Assembly: GCA_013398295.1 (NCBI GenBank)
Contig: VZSF01007904.1
Coordinates: forward strand, 161,360 to 225,359
From: Chionis minor
Lineage: Eukaryota > Chordata > Aves > Charadriiformes > Chionididae
Reading direction: 5' to 3'
Length of the DNA: 64,000 nt
Every line of letters begins with the position of its first letter. Positions within the stretch are counted from its first letter, which is position 1. Position numbers and translations under genes: made by a program. Under the pieces are notes generated by a model. The model was given only the letters and a program-made list of their open reading frames with translations, was not told the DNA's origin and did no database searches. This document shows, piece after piece, positions 26,201 to 39,814 of the stretch.

Positions 26201-29200
26201 ATTGATCTGAATCAAGTTTCACACTCATAGCCAGATGAGACTCTTTTCATTGTGCTTGAAAACAAGTTGATTTCAGGGGAGCAAAACAAGTGTCAGCCCA
26301 GAGCACACGTAAAAAACGTCCTCCCTTTTGTATCATTTTAATTCAGTGAGTGACTGCTTGACCAATGCATGAGGGAGCAGTGCTGGGAGGCTGAGCTGAG
26401 AGCAAACTCCCACCATCCCTCAGAACAGGCTGATGCTGGTCCAAGGTGGGATATAGCACAGAATCCAGCAGCTCCCCTGGAAGGTGCTTAGGGGGAAGTG
26501 CTCCAGGCAGCCTGCACCAGAGCTGAAGCTTGCTCTTCATTCACCATCCTCCTTCCCTTTTCCCCAAATAATCTGTGCAAACACCAGTGACAAAAACTGG
26601 GAGATTTCCCCAAAACTTTTTTTTTTTTTTTTCTTAATTACCTTTCCCAGTCTCCATGGGACTGGTTCATCTCCTGGGTTTTTCATGCTGCAGAGGTTCA
26701 GCAGTGCCTTGGCTGCTTCTCCATGCACCTCCTTACAGAGTGGTTTTGTGTTGGTCCATCCTTCCCTGTGTTGTGAGCACATGTTCAGACCAAAGGGGTT
26801 GATTTCTGGGGCTGTGGTTTAGTTTTCTAATGATGCGTGAATGCTCGGGGCAATTTGTGGTTTTATTTTTATAAATAGATGTTCTGTTTCCTTGGATTTC
26901 TGGTGCTGTGAGGTTTAGCACATTCATTACTCTCAGTATTTTAGGACTGAAAAAAAAATAAAAATAATAATCAAACGGTTCACGATTTTTCTTAATAGCA
27001 TCCAGGGGATGGAAAGCTACTTCCTCCCCCACAAAGCAACAGTGATTCAAAACATGAGGGCTGACCGAGCAAAGTCATAGCATTTCAAGAGCAATACCAG
27101 TAGCAAAGTCTATAGTTCTTCCCCAGTGGCTAAAGAAGCAGGGAAAAAAGGCCTGGGACCAGCTGTACCATCTAAAATGTAGATGCATTCAGGAAAAGCA
27201 TTACCACAACAGTGTTACCAGCTTCACTCTGAGATGAATTTGTTCAGCACACAAATTCTCCTGGCCCTCATGTAACCCTGCATACATTTCAAGAGGTTGA
27301 GGAAGCATCTGTATCTGAAAGGGGTTGACGGCACACTTTTAGAGGTAAAACGTGTTTCAGTCCTCCCCAAACAGGGGTTTTTTTAGGCACATAGAAACAT
27401 CATTCATCATGATGAGGGATGCAAATGCAAACTGAAGCTGATTCCTTACTGATTTTGGTATAATATGGATCAATATAAACAAGGGAGACAATTTAGGTCT
27501 TTCAGTAATTCTGCAACAGCAATGACTATTCCATGCATCAGCACATCAGTGATTAGCACAACCTATCAGTGTTTCTGTACGTGATGTATAAGGAAGTCAG
27601 AAGACAGCATAAAACTTGCACTATTAGGAGGAGAATTATTTTTTGATCATGGCTAGCATAACACGGTTTATCAGGTACAGGTGAAGATTAACAGGCACTG
27701 GTTGGTTTTTGGTTGCCTTCACACATCAGAACTGCAAGGAATACCCTTGGGCTCCTTTGTACTTCCCTTCTTCTTGCAATTCATAGAGGCTCCTTCCTAT
27801 CTGAGCGCTGCAACCATACAGAAGTCTGAAACTCTTCTGCACCGAAGCGGCTTTTGTTACATGCAGTTGAGAAATGATAAAACAACTCCTGAAAGAGCTG
27901 GGTTAGCTGATTTTGATGCTGTGAAATCTCACTGCACCAGAAGTGCTGAACTGCTGCCAAGCATTCAGATGTTTCCGGGGAAAAAACCCTCTGTTCCTAA
28001 GACATAGCAGGGTAGCATCAGCCATGCTGGGCTCTGCCGGCATCCTGCTTCCTTGAACCTTGCATCTTTGCAAGGCTCAGACTCCCCTTGCAGGGTGAGA
28101 GGAGGACTCACTGTCCATGTTCCTCACTGACTGAGGACAGCATTCAGGAGGTCTGCTATTCATCAGCCTTGCCTCATTGCAGCTAAGGTCAAGTGGTTTT
28201 GGAAAATATGAAGACCATCAAGCCAGCACTCTGAGCAGGCAGTGAGCCTCCACCATAAGAAAACCACAAACGAAATCAGAGCAAACAATGCAGAGCCCTC
28301 TGACCAGGGGCTAGAATTATTTCTGTGAAGAAATTTGGAGTTTTATTGAAATGGAGAAATTCAGATCACCATGAGGAGGCAGCTGGGAAGCAACTGGATG
28401 GTACCTTTTGATCGTGTCACCCTGTTCCCATGGTGACTTGCGGCATCCTGTCCACAACACTTGGCACCGTCTCTGCTAGTTTCCTATTGAACTGGGTGGC
28501 CTCTCAGATCTAGGCTTGACACAGATCAGCCATAGACATAGCCATCTTTGAATCCTTCTACAGTTGTGAGACCCATATTTGACTTTTCCATAAGTGATGT
28601 GGCACAGAGTATACACAAACACACAGGAAGCAAACCTTTCCTGGGGTATAAAAAGCATCTGTGGTGCTTCAGTAAGCACACCTCTGCCTGGGTCAAAGTC
28701 CTGGTGCTATGTGGGCACAGAGGAATTCCCAAGGATGCCAAAAGACCATCAAGGTCCCTTTCTGGTGCCCCTCCTTGGGCATCTCCACTGGAAAAGGGAT
28801 GGGGGTGCAAAGCATGTAAGGTCTTTCTCTGCACTGAAAGGTCAGAGCTGCAGGGTCATAATCAGAGCTGTAAGCTTAATTAGCCCTGGTGAGCATTGCT
28901 GCAAGACACAATGCAAAAAACTTGAATTTCTGTTTCTCAGAAAAACTGTCAGGACAGCCCTGCCTGCCTGGCTTTGCATTCCCTCTCCTGCCTGACCACA
29001 TCCAGTTTTATCCCCAGATCTGTATGCTATGGGAAGCCAAGATGCAGGGTGAGGGGCTCAGGTTGGGGGAATATGATGGCTGCAGGATTTTACCTAGCCT
29101 GTTGTGTTGCCGTGACAGAGGGCAGGCAAGCTATGTGTGGGTTGCAAGTCAAGCTGTGTTACTCCTCAAGACACCGCAGTCTTCCTGATTGCATGACTTC

Positions 29201-30028
29201 ATCACAGTGCTGAAATCTTCACAATTTATAGTGATTTTCATGCAGCTGGCTCTTCCACAGGGTTTCTTTTCTTTTATATTTGTTTCACATTTTATATGAC
29301 TTTTTGCATGATTTTTTTTTTTTAAATGAGTGTCTCCTTAACGCATAATGCAAGGATTTTTTTTTTTCCCCAATGTATTGAAGTAATTGTGGGCAAAACT
29401 CTTCTCTCTAGAACAAAGAGAAAAAAATGCTGTACACATCACATGATGGGCAAAGCCTCTGCAACACATCTGGGAACATCTCTTTGCAGGGACCAAGAAG
29501 GCTTTTCAGATACACTCACTGGGCCATACACCTCAATGGCAACACACACACAGGCTTGACAACAATGTGATGGTGGGCTTGTGGTATGATTTGGGCTGCA
29601 TTTCTGTTGCATTTTCTCATTCCTGACCTGGTAGGAGTTTGGCATCTCACACACCATCATCGCAAGTGGATTCTTGTACCTGGCTGAGCTCTGGGCACAT
29701 CTGCTGGGTGTGCTGGGCACAAATGGAGGACACAGCCTGGCTAATTCCACCTGGACACCCAGATGAAGAGGTGTCTTTCAGCAAGCACTGTTGGCTAGAG
29801 ATGTGGGAAGAAGTGAATCTTTAGCTTGATGCTGCCCAGGGACTCTTTTCAGAAATACCTGTTTTCTGCATTTCTGTTGGTTAAAGGAGTAAGTTAAGCA
29901 TCAAGCTGCTTAGCCTTCTTAAACAGTTGTGGCTGCAAGGCCACCAAAAAGGAAAACTCAGATGCAGGAGGAATCTGAAAAGGTACTTCCTGCATTGGCT
30001 GTAGCTGTGCAATAGTTGCCAAGAGAGG
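26201..30028. other. Non-coding, no recognised gene
   Basis: Unique-looking sequence with the T16 run. Overlapping short frames around 28.5-29.2 kb have no recognisable domains. Confidence 0.55.
26617..26632. repeat. Poly-T run (T16)
   Basis: An uninterrupted run of 16 T within AT-rich sequence. No element body is recognised. Confidence 0.9.
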
Positions 30029-30103
30029 GATTTTGGATTCAGAGCACCTGAATTCCACTCAGTTACAGCCTAAAGCTCCAAATCTGCATCCCTCATCTGT
30101 AAG
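30029..30103 (-). repeat. MIR-like ancient SINE remnant, antisense
   Basis: The plus strand carries 'ttttggattcagagcacctg' followed about 35 bases later by 'catccctcatctgtaag', in the order expected for an antisense MIR core. It lies about 75 bp before the antisense CR1 fragment. Decay is heavy. Confidence 0.45.
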
Positions 30104-30176
30104 AAAAAAAGAGGAAAACACCCGGAGGTTTGCAGAAATAATAAAGATGAACACATACAGTTCCTGGGACACATGG

Positions 30177-30424
30177 AATCATAGAATAGTTTGAGCTCGA
30201 AGGGACCTTTAAAGATCATCTTGTCTAATCCCCTTTGACTAGATAAGGCTGCTCAGAGCTCCGTCCAACCTGACCTTGAATGCTTCCAGGGACAGGGCAC
30301 TGACCGCCTCTCTCAGCAATCTGTTCCAGTGTTTCACCACCCTCACTTTGAAAATTTCTTCCTTATATCTGTCTAAATCTACTCTCTTTTGGTTTAAAAC
30401 CATTACACCTTGTCCTATCATATT
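30177..30424 (-). mobile_element. CR1 LINE 3' end fragment, antisense
   Basis: Read on the minus strand, this is the last quarter-kilobase of a CR1 element. The plus strand starts with the complement of the CR1 terminal octamers ('aatcatagaatag') and continues through the complement of the 3' untranslated region. A 60-codon minus-strand frame (30421-30239) encodes a C-terminus with VVKHWNRLLREAV, which matches the well-known CR1 'RVVxHWNRLPREVV' segment. The reading frame is short and several residues are altered, so it is a dead copy. It is in the opposite orientation to the larger CR1 4 kb away and looks like a different subfamily, because its 3' tail wording differs. Confidence 0.92.
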
Positions 30425-33400
30425 TAACTGCAGAACAGGGTATTGCTTGCATTTTGTTTTACTCTTTCATTTCCTTGAGCGTTCATTTGACATTATTTTC
30501 TTGCCCCTATAGTCTATTTTCATTTTCTTTAACAGAGGTAAAATTTCTGATGCTGGATGATCTGCTTTGTTCATTAACTCATTATTCTTAAAGCAGTTCC
30601 CAACACGGTTTCTGCTTGATTGCTTATGTGATTATTTACAACTTCCATGCCATCTCAAAGTCCCAAAGTGTTTAAGAATGGAAAATCCACAGAAGATAGG
30701 AACTGTGTCATTCTGCATAATATTAAATATCTTTTCTTTTTTGCAACCTGGAGAATATCTTGCCGATACCTACATTTGATTCTGAATCTTACTTTAAATC
30801 CTGGGTCTAACTGTCTGTCCTGAACATTGAGTGCAGTATCCCTAAGTGCTGTGTCTGATCATTATGCCATTGCATGCAGCAGGACATGCAAGAAGTCTGT
30901 GCAAACATACCCATAAAGGAAGACATTTGTCATACACAGATACCTGGTTCTTTTCTGCTCCTAAAAAAGACAGAAATGACGCCATGCATTTCTGAATGTC
31001 ACCATTAGGATCTTCCTCCCTTAGGTACTCTACCTATCTCTACCAACAGGTCTATCCTGGGCCATCAAATACTGTGCAGCAGTTACCATTTGCAAGTGCT
31101 AGGCCACAAATAAGGTATTAAACTTTTTTTTTTTTGGTAAGTTAATGGGGTTTAATTTTACTGAGCTATAAAGCCACCTAATTGAAAAGCTCTCCACATG
31201 GATGATATTAGCTTGTCAACCAGGAACCGTCACTGTTAGCTGAGTAGTAGATTTGCATGGATAGTTCTCATTACAGCTAATTTAAGTCATATGTGGCAGG
31301 GGACTACGATTCAGAAGAGCTGGGCTAAAGAGTACATGCAGTGAAAAAGAAGTGGGATACTTAGATGAAGACTGGGGCTGGATGATCTTTTGGTTAAATA
31401 AAGCTTTTCTCACAGACGTCCCACAGCTTCTAGGATATGGACAAGGAACTCAACAGAACAGCAAACATTTAACGTGCTCCTTGCACCTTCCTTCTCCCCC
31501 CTTCTCTGCTCAACAGATAACCAGTATCTGCCACCTTTAACTGGTGATATGTGGAAGCTTAGGCCACAGTGGCAGAAGGTGTACAAAGACATCAATTAGT
31601 CTCAGTCCCAGGGTGTTTGTAGTCCAAGACACGTGGGAAGATGCAAGAAAGATGGAGGGGTAAAGGTGGAAAAGAGGCAACAATGGCCAGCAAAAACCCA
31701 ACAACTAACAAGCCCAGGTACCAGCAGCAGTTTTGTTAAATGCACTCCACTGGTGTCATGCCAAGGACCTGTTTTAAAGAGCAAATTTAGAGAACAACAG
31801 CAAGTTTGATCACTGCAGGACTACGCATCAGTGCAAGGAAATTCTGAAACATCCTCTTTCCCCTCCACAAAGTTTATATGTGCTAGAACACATAGTGACT
31901 TTTAGTCTTTCATTCCAGATTTCCAAGCTTCCAATGGTCCCATCACAGGGACAGCTGCTACCAGGCATCTGTCAAGCTCAAAAACATACCCAGACTTGCA
32001 TGCAACGTCTGTACGCAGCAACAGTACGTCTAGGGCGCTATAGCATAGTGGCCTAAAATGGGCATTATCCACAAAGACCTGCTCATCTGTGGTATCAGAT
32101 CCAAATGCAAGTAGGACCACGAGTTACAAGTATGCTAAGCTGCACCCTCTCTTCCTCGGCGCAGGTGAAAAAAACCCACGACACTCCTGGTTGCACATAA
32201 TAGTAAGAAAATCACAGGAAAGTCCCAGCTCTGATGAGGACCCACGTCTGGGAGCTGTCCAGATGCAGAGCCCTGAAGAGCTTCAGTTAAAGATAAGAGA
32301 CAAGGTATTTCTGTCTGTAGATAAGAAAGCAAAAGCAGACACATTAGGAGTGGGATCTTTGGAAGGAACCAGCTCCAGAAACCGGGCAAAGAGAGGTTTG
32401 GAAAAAAACCTGACTTGACTGCAGTCACACAACAAGGCAGGAGCAAACCAGAAACTTGCTTTTGTACCTCCTCATACCACTTTGACTGTGATGTATTGTC
32501 CTCCTGAGGAGCCTACTTGGCTGGTGTATGCAGAGTCAAACAGGGATAACACACATGGCCCTCCCTTTGTCACTGCTCTAATTCACAAGTTTGTCTTTTC
32601 AGAGGTGCAGGAAGTCGAAGGCAAACCCGCAGACTTCCTCTGTCCTGCATTTGGCTTCATCTGTGACCCATGAAAAGAGAAATGCTGTCCTTCTCATTAC
32701 TCCTTGCGTCAATCCCATCAGAGCCTTGCCAGCTGACCCAATGCTTTTCTCTCTCCCAGGCTCTGACTGTTGCTTTTTCCTGTGTCTTGGTTTGTTCTCA
32801 GCCATGCCACTTGAAAGGACTATCAAAGCTGAATGACCTCTACTGTTTTCCCTCAAATACTTTCTTCAGTCACTTCACTGGATCCTCTCTCAGGTCAGAA
32901 CAGAAGGTAACCGAAATGACGTTTGCTTCTGGCTTATGTAAGTGTCTCAAACTGCAGCCATTTCCAAAACGTTCTAGGTTAAAGCCCTTCTGAATGCATT
33001 AGAAACATCTTCTCATCCCTGTAATAAATGTAGCTTCTAAGGAAAAGGAGACTACAGCCTGCCTGTCACTGTAAGCGTTTGCCCCCGGGCAGATGTCTTT
33101 TTCCCAAGGGAGACCATGAAGCAGAACTGTGGTGGAAAACTGGCATGTTGACAGTAAAATTAATTACTCCTGTCCTAGAACAAATTCTTGGTAAATGCTG
33201 TATTGAGCCAGCTAAGCATGCTGTCTACAGAGGAAACAATTTAAAAAATGTCGCAAAACAGATTCTCTTGCAAAATCCTTGCCCCAGAGCTCCAAACCTG
33301 CAACAATATTTGGCTCACACCACAAGAAAAGGTACCTCTGGCTTTATCTTTCACCCAACACTTCCCTCATCACCAAGTATTTTAAAACCTCATAGCAATA

Positions 33401-34555
33401 TGCTTCATATGTCTCCCAGACTGACTGCAGGTTGGGGGGATGTGGAGAGGAGGCAGGAAAGTGAAGAAATTAGGCCAGCAGATGCCTAAATGCCATTTGT
33501 TCTGTGTACCTTAACCACAGTCAAATTTCATCCCTGGAACAAGACTCCCTCTGACAGCTTCTCCAGCTGTTTGGATCTAAGAGTTCCCCAGTGAAGAAAC
33601 AAGGTGCCCCACCTGAGTCTGCACACACACACTGTCAACCACCATGCTTTTAAAAACTGAGTATACAACAAAATCAAGAAAGCAAGCCACAGTCCATCAG
33701 GTGCTAGCTCCCTCTTCACCTGGGGAAAATGGCTTCAGCATGTGCCACAGATATGAAGCTGCCTGTTCCCAAGGTCCCACAGCTCAGAGTCTGTACTAAG
33801 TGCCTTCCCCCCACACTCCTCCTTTCAATTGCCAAAAAAAGGGATGTACCTGTTTTTATCTGCTTTAACATGCCTGCGCATAGTCTGACAGTTGCTTCAC
33901 CTGCTGTTGCCATTGGAGGCGACTGGCAGAGCTGGGGCTGCAGGGTGAGAGTTGTCCCAGATACAGCAGGGAGTCAAACTGGAACCATATGGATGAAACA
34001 TGAGAAAAACAGGGGATAAATTTCATGGCTATTCAAGCCTGACCCTTAGCCCCTGCTTTCATTTCTCACAGTCCTGCTCTGCTACAAACCACTCTTCCAC
34101 CATCATTTTTCTTCTTGCACAAGGTCACTTCACTGTAACACTCCGCTTGTATTTCTCTGATGAGACCGACGAGTGCATCCTTGCAGAGGATTGTGATTGC
34201 TGGACACACTGAAGAACTGCAAGAAAGCAAGGAAAGCTTCTGCAGCACAGGACAAGTGGCTGTAATGTTTTCCTTCCTTTTGCTTACAAAAACCTCAAAA
34301 ACCTACAAAACCTAGAGAGCTGGTGGAGGAGGCAGCTGCTGCAAGGCAACATGTTGCATCACTGCAGCCTGTGCATCCATCACTGAGGGAAGCCAGGCCT
34401 GGACAGTGCAGGTTAATCCCAAAGGAGATAAAAGCACTGATGCTAATGAGTGGTAAATCAGGGCAAGAATTCAGCCCTACTTTACACAGACCAGCTGTGT
34501 AAAGTACAGGCATCCCTCCTGCTCTCTGCTCCCTTTTAACTCCGTGAGGAGAGCA
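30425..34555. other. Non-coding between two CR1 copies
   Basis: Unique-looking sequence with a T12 run at about 31124. Frames up to 136 codons (33079-33489 plus) are unrecognised and lack domains. No sign that the two flanking CR1 copies belong to one element: they are in opposite orientation and 4 kb apart. Confidence 0.6.
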
Positions 34556-35654
34556 AAGTAAGCTTAGGAAGTGTGGGTTGGATGAATGGACAGTGGGGTG
34601 GATTGCAAACTGCCTAGCAAGTAGATCTCAGAGGGTTGTGATCAGTGGGACAGAGTCTAGTTGGAGGCCTGCAACAAGTGCTGTTCCCCAGGGGTCAGTA
34701 CTGGGTCCAGTGCTGTTCAATGAATTCATCAATGACCTGGATGAAGGGATAGAGTGCGCCATCAGCAAGTTTGCTGACGACACAAAACTGGGAGGGGTGG
34801 CTGACACACCGGAAGGCCGTGCTGCCATTCAGCATGACCTGGACAGGCTGGAGAGTTGGGCAGAGAGAAACCGTGTGAAATTCAACAAGGGCAAGTGTAG
34901 GGTCCTGCACGTGGGGAGGAATAACCCCACACAGCAGTACAGGTTCGGGGCTGACCTGCTGGAAAGCAGCGCTGTGGAAAGGAACCTGGGAGTCCTGGTG
35001 GACAACAGGATGACCATGAAGCAGGAACGTGCTCTTGTGGCCAAGAAGGCCAATGGCATCCTGGGGTGCATCAAGAAGAGCCTGGCAAGCAGGTTGAGGG
35101 AGGTCATCCTCCCCCTTTACTCTGCCCTATTGAGGCTGCATCTGGAGTCCTGTGTCCAGTTCTGGGCTTACCAGTTTAAGAAGGACAGGAAACTGCTGGA
35201 GAGGGTACAGCGAAGGGCTAAGAAGATGATTAGGGGTCTGGAGCATCTTCCTTATGAGGAAAGGCTGAGGGATTTGGGTCCTTTTAGTCTGGAGAAGAGA
35301 AGGATGAGGGGGGATCTCATATATGTTTACAAACACTTAAAGGGAGGATGCCAGGAAGAGGATGACAGGTTTTTTTCAGTGGTGCACAATGAGAGGACAA
35401 GAGGTAACGGGCACCAACTTGTCTGTGGAAAGTTCCATCTAAACATGAGGAGGAACTTCTTTCCTTTGAGGGTGGCAGAGCACTGGACCAGGCTGCTCAG
35501 AGAGGTGGTGGAGTCTCCGATTCTGGAGACATTCCAAAGCTGCCTGGATGCCATCCTGTGCAACCTGCTGTAGGTGGACCTGCTTTGGCAGGGGGGTCGG
35601 ACTAGGTGATCTCCAGAGGTCCCTTCCAACCCCTAACATTCTATGATTCTATGA
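34556..35654 (+). mobile_element. CR1 LINE, 5'-truncated copy
   Basis: This is a non-LTR retrotransposon of the chicken-repeat-1 (CR1) group. Sequence shows a long open reading frame with reverse-transcriptase motifs, followed by the typical CR1 3' untranslated tail (a 'gatctccagaggtccctt' string near 35609) and a terminal octamer repeat of ATTCTATG type that runs out at about 35654. The similarity begins abruptly near 34556-34560, inside the reverse-transcriptase palm, so the endonuclease, ORF1 and the 5' region are absent. Such 5' truncation is the usual outcome of CR1 insertion. No poly-A tail or clear target-site duplication is visible, as is normal for CR1. The copy is sense relative to the plus strand and is the largest recognisable repeat in the window. 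The family call is confident; the subfamily cannot be fixed by eye. Confidence 0.95.
34578..35573 (+). pseudogene. CR1 ORF2 C-terminal reverse-transcriptase fragment (331 codons, open)
   Basis: This frame encodes the C-terminal part of the CR1 ORF2 polyprotein, the enzyme that reverse-transcribes CR1 RNA at the target site. Visible motifs are PQGSVLGP at residues 37-44 (palm motif B), the catalytic FADD box at residues 65-68 (motif C), KCRVLHVG at about 106-113 and LGVLVD at 137-142, followed by the thumb and C-terminal domain, ending at the usual 'CNLL' terminus before a TAG stop. The fingers, the first palm aspartate motif and the whole N-terminal endonuclease are missing, so no active enzyme can be made. 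The nominal first codon is TTG and marks only where the frame becomes open, not a true start. Several positions differ from the usual family residues, for example alanine 35 before VPQGS where glycine is typical, and glutamate in the FNEFINDL string. No stop or frameshift interrupts the frame, which suggests a moderately young insertion. There is no sign of a promoter or host use. Confidence 0.9.
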
Positions 35655-38600
35655 AAATCCACATTTAGGAATAAATGAATAAAATCCCTCATAGGTACAG
35701 GACACAATTACTTCTTGACATAATCAGTAGGAAAAAGAGTGTCCAAAACCTGCCCAAGTGTCAGCTGGTACAAGCCAAATAGTTATGGTGGTCTTACTTG
35801 TTAATCTAAACTTAAAACAAGAGGAACAGCACTGTTTTCAGCATAATAGCTGGGCGGATGCAACTGGCAGCAGACACGGTTAGCTGAATCTACATTAATC
35901 ATGGTGCAAGAGCTAAAGGAAAGCTAACTTAGACCCCCCGGTCCTGATTTCCTGCATGGAGCTGGACATTGGCGGATGTACCCTCTTAAAAACACTCAAA
36001 CACCTTTTTATATGTGAACTGGAAAAGTGCAACAGTGAACCACTCTTAACCTCTCTCACTGGACCCTCTCAGCCACTGTTTTCTCGGGTTGCTTGAAACG
36101 TTTTAAGGGGAAGCAAAACAGTAAGAACAATTTTGAAAGCCACAAAAGACTGGAAGCCTGGAAATGTAGTGTCCCTGATGCACTTTTGTTTTATTTTTTT
36201 CCCCCTTTTCTTTTAAAAGAGTTGAAGTGACCCGGCAGAACAGACTCCTCTTGTGAGCTGTGAGTGACCCTGCTCCACTGGGTGCAAGTTAGTTGCATGA
36301 ATAGTATCTTTAGCTGAATTGTTACACGTTGAATACTAGCCAAAATTCACACCAGCAAGTCTCTGAAAGAGCCACAAAGTGACCTGTGATCTCCCAAATC
36401 CCAAACCAGCATCACTAGACCATTCCCCTGCTTGGAATTCATATTCCTTCATTGACATAGAAGAAATGGGCCGACCTGCTTGATCCTTCCTCAGCCCACC
36501 AGGCTTCCAGCAGAAGACTCAATCAGGGTGACACTATCTCTCCAACTTCAACATCTCTCCCACTGTTTGCATTAGTCGCTTTCACACTGTAAGCCTGAGA
36601 TTTACTACACAATTTCCTACTTTATCATGGGCATTCACCATGATAAGAAGGGTGGTTACAAGTGTGGGGTTTCAATTTAGTTTAAGAGAACATTTTAGGA
36701 ATGGATTGCAGGATGGAGAACAAGAAATAACTTCAGGATTCCACAGATTTTCCTCTGGCCTAAAATGACATATTATTTTTCACCCACTGTCATAAGATGT
36801 CTCCTTTAAAATTCACTGAGATTTTGAGGCAACTCCAACTGCAACAGTTCCATTGCTTAGGTATTAAAAAGGTGCTTTTGGTAAGTAGCCACTGGCTAGA
36901 AAAAGTAAGGGAATGTATGACCAGGAGAAATTTAACAAGCAAACAACTGGCCCTGCACATGAGAGAACAGCAAGTAAATCTTCTGATGTGCTGGGATTTG
37001 GTTCTTCTGTGGTCTGTTGAGTAACTTTTCCAGCAGGAGTCATGCAGGGAATGAGACAAGTCAGGATGCTGTAAAAAACAAGAGATTTTCACCAGCAACA
37101 AGGAGGAGCAGCTCAGCTGTACAACAAACCCACAAAATCCTCCAAACTCCAGCCGCACTTGCCCAAGTCTTAGCTAATGGATGGCTGATTCTAGCTTTCC
37201 TTCTGTTTTTACAGGCAAGTGGCCTATGCACATGCGGTGAACTAGCAGTGCAACTCCTACTATGAGCTTGCCTCCTCCTCTTCACTGGCCTCCTGATATG
37301 TCTCACAGCTCTGAAAATCCCCAGACAAGGGCTGGAAGTGACAGGACACATTCTTGCCTTCTCCATGTCTTAAACACATAACTTGGTTTTTCATACATGA
37401 ATCTGATGGTTCTTGCAGGGGGAAGAAAAAAGAGATTGGGTTGTGCATCAGTGTGAAGGGCTTGGGATAGCTTCTTATTCTGAAGTGAAGAGCAAAAGAA
37501 AATTTAACTTAGTTTTACTCTTCCCTTTCTGTCATGTGCCATCATCTTTAGCTTCAAAGAGCTCAGGAAGACTTAGAGCTTAGAGTGAAAAGGAAATATA
37601 AGGACTCCATGTAAAAGTTATGAAGAACCAGAATTGGAAATAATGGAGCTCTAGTTTTCAGTGCAAAGATGGGTCCAACCTGCATGTGAAAGCCATTTTC
37701 CTGAACCTTAATGTGGACTAGCCACATAAGAATGAAAAGGTTTGCTGAAAGGCCAGAACAGCTCAACTTTCCTCTAAGAGTCACCCTTCTCAATGGATCT
37801 ACAGGCAGGTCAGCCACAGGATTTAGACTCAGGTCTTGTAGGTCTAAGGACAATGACGGGCTGTAGCTGAAGCAACCACGACTGTATGAACCGTAAAGCC
37901 CCCTGATTCAGGCCCAGCTACAAGCCTGCAGCAAAACCAGCTCCTGGTACAGCACGTTCAATGCTTTTGACAAAATCTGCAAGGCTTTTTCCCTCCAGCT
38001 CACAACAGTCATGCTCTAGTTTCCCAATATACCAACAGGTTACTCTGAGCATCCAGCAGCTGGCTAAGAAAGAAACATCATCTATGACGGGAACACTGGA
38101 GGCATCTAGAATGGTTGTCTGCCTGACCGCAGTCCTAAGGAACAGGAGTGGCATTTCTGTAAGACTTCAAAGATTGCACTTGCCACAAAAGCATCTCTTA
38201 AGCGAATCCCTTCTCCAGGGAATATAGTCTTCTGCCCAAAACAGAACTCAGGAAGATGTGGAACAGGGAACAGGGTGTCAGTTGGAGTCAGAACACCTCA
38301 CAGGATGTCTCATTTCATACTTTTATATGAACATGATATGCATCAGAGCACTTAATTTCTTATTTTTTATTGTTGTAGGATTCCCATCACACATCTCTCA
38401 TTTATTCTTTTTTCCCACCTGTCTTTTCTTTTATTTCTGGCTTTTTATGGGCTCCTTTTCCAGCTGCTTACTATTATCACCTATGACTCTAATCCCTCCT
38501 TAACTGCTCACATAATCACCCCTTTATTTGGGAACTTGGATGCATACTCTTTGATCCACAGGTTGTGCTTGTTATTCCTGATCTCACTTTGTTCCGGACA

Positions 38601-39814
38601 TCCAATGGTTTCCAACACCCTGGAGCCCTCATTTGTTTTCACCTATCCTTCTTTGCCACAGCACAGGAATGAAGTAAATAATTAACACCAGAGCACGTGT
38701 GATCCACCTAGCCTCTTTGGTCAGATATGGGCTGCAGTTTGCATCACCAAGGGGTCATTTGAATTTACTGAATCCCATCTCACATGTTACAGATGGGCTA
38801 CAGCAGCAGTTCTGGTTTAGAGGCTGTGCGTCTTCTAAGTGCCTCAGTTGTTCAAATATACAGAGCAGTCTGAAACTGACTCCCAAATACCTTGATGTGC
38901 AGAGGTTTGGCCATGTCGGGGTGAACATGAACCAGCGTGAAGTATTTTGGTGTTAGGAAGGAGTGCTCTGCCTCCTTGCACCAGGTTTTTCTTTTGCTGC
39001 TCCTCCTGGCCATACTTGCCTGTGGCACTAGTCCTGCCCATGGCCGACTCTCATGCTTTGGGTAAATGGCTGTGCTTATCCCATCAAATCTCTTTTGTTC
39101 CAACTTCAGACAGGCTCAAGACATGCACTTTGCTTCCTGGCTCAGGCAGAATTTTTTGACGGAGCACTCATTCTCCATGTTCATACGTTCCTTGCTCACC
39201 ATGTCCTGCTGTCACCAAGATCTCAAAGATGTCAGTGGTCAAGGACTTCTATCTCCCTTTTTGCTCAAAAATTTTCACTGTCAACCTTTCATTTAGAAAA
39301 CGTCTTTGTTTCATAGCTCATAGCCAAACAGACCACTGTGGCAACCTACCCTCATACATCACACAAACCAGAGGACTTCCCTGAATCAGGCACAATGAAA
39401 GGACCAGCACTCACGGAATCTTCTTTAGGCACCAACAGAGTAAGTAATCTTAAATTGCCTTATGCATGTGCCAAGAGCTCCTGAACAGATGCAAAACAGC
39501 TCATCCAGAGCTACAGCTCAACAAATACCACTATACTAACTAAGCATAAATAGAATAGAGGAGACCAATCCCTAAGACACAGAGCTCTATTCATGGTTCC
39601 AGTAGCTTCTGCCGCTCTGGCTGGCAAGGATCCACATCAGATACATCTTAAAGTTTGCATTTTCTTTATGATGGCTTATCCCTGAAATTACTTTCAAATC
39701 TGTAGTCAAGAGCTTTGTCTTTCCTTTCAGTAATACTCTCCCTCCTCTTTTCTCTCCCCATGGAAAGTTCATCTAGTGCTAAAGTGCACTAGGATAATCT
39801 GAAAAATATACAAC
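35655..39814. other. Non-coding, no recognised gene
   Basis: Unique-looking sequence. A 9 bp inverted repeat at 36622-36646 is of a size expected by chance. Nothing else is recognised. Confidence 0.6.

Noticed and set aside
30177..35654. The two CR1 pieces as one rearranged full-length element
   Set aside because: They overlap in content (both contain the 3' end), are in opposite orientation and have different 3' tail wording, so they are independent insertions.
36622..36646. Perfect 9 bp inverted repeat
   Set aside because: Many 9 bp stems are expected by chance in a window of this size.
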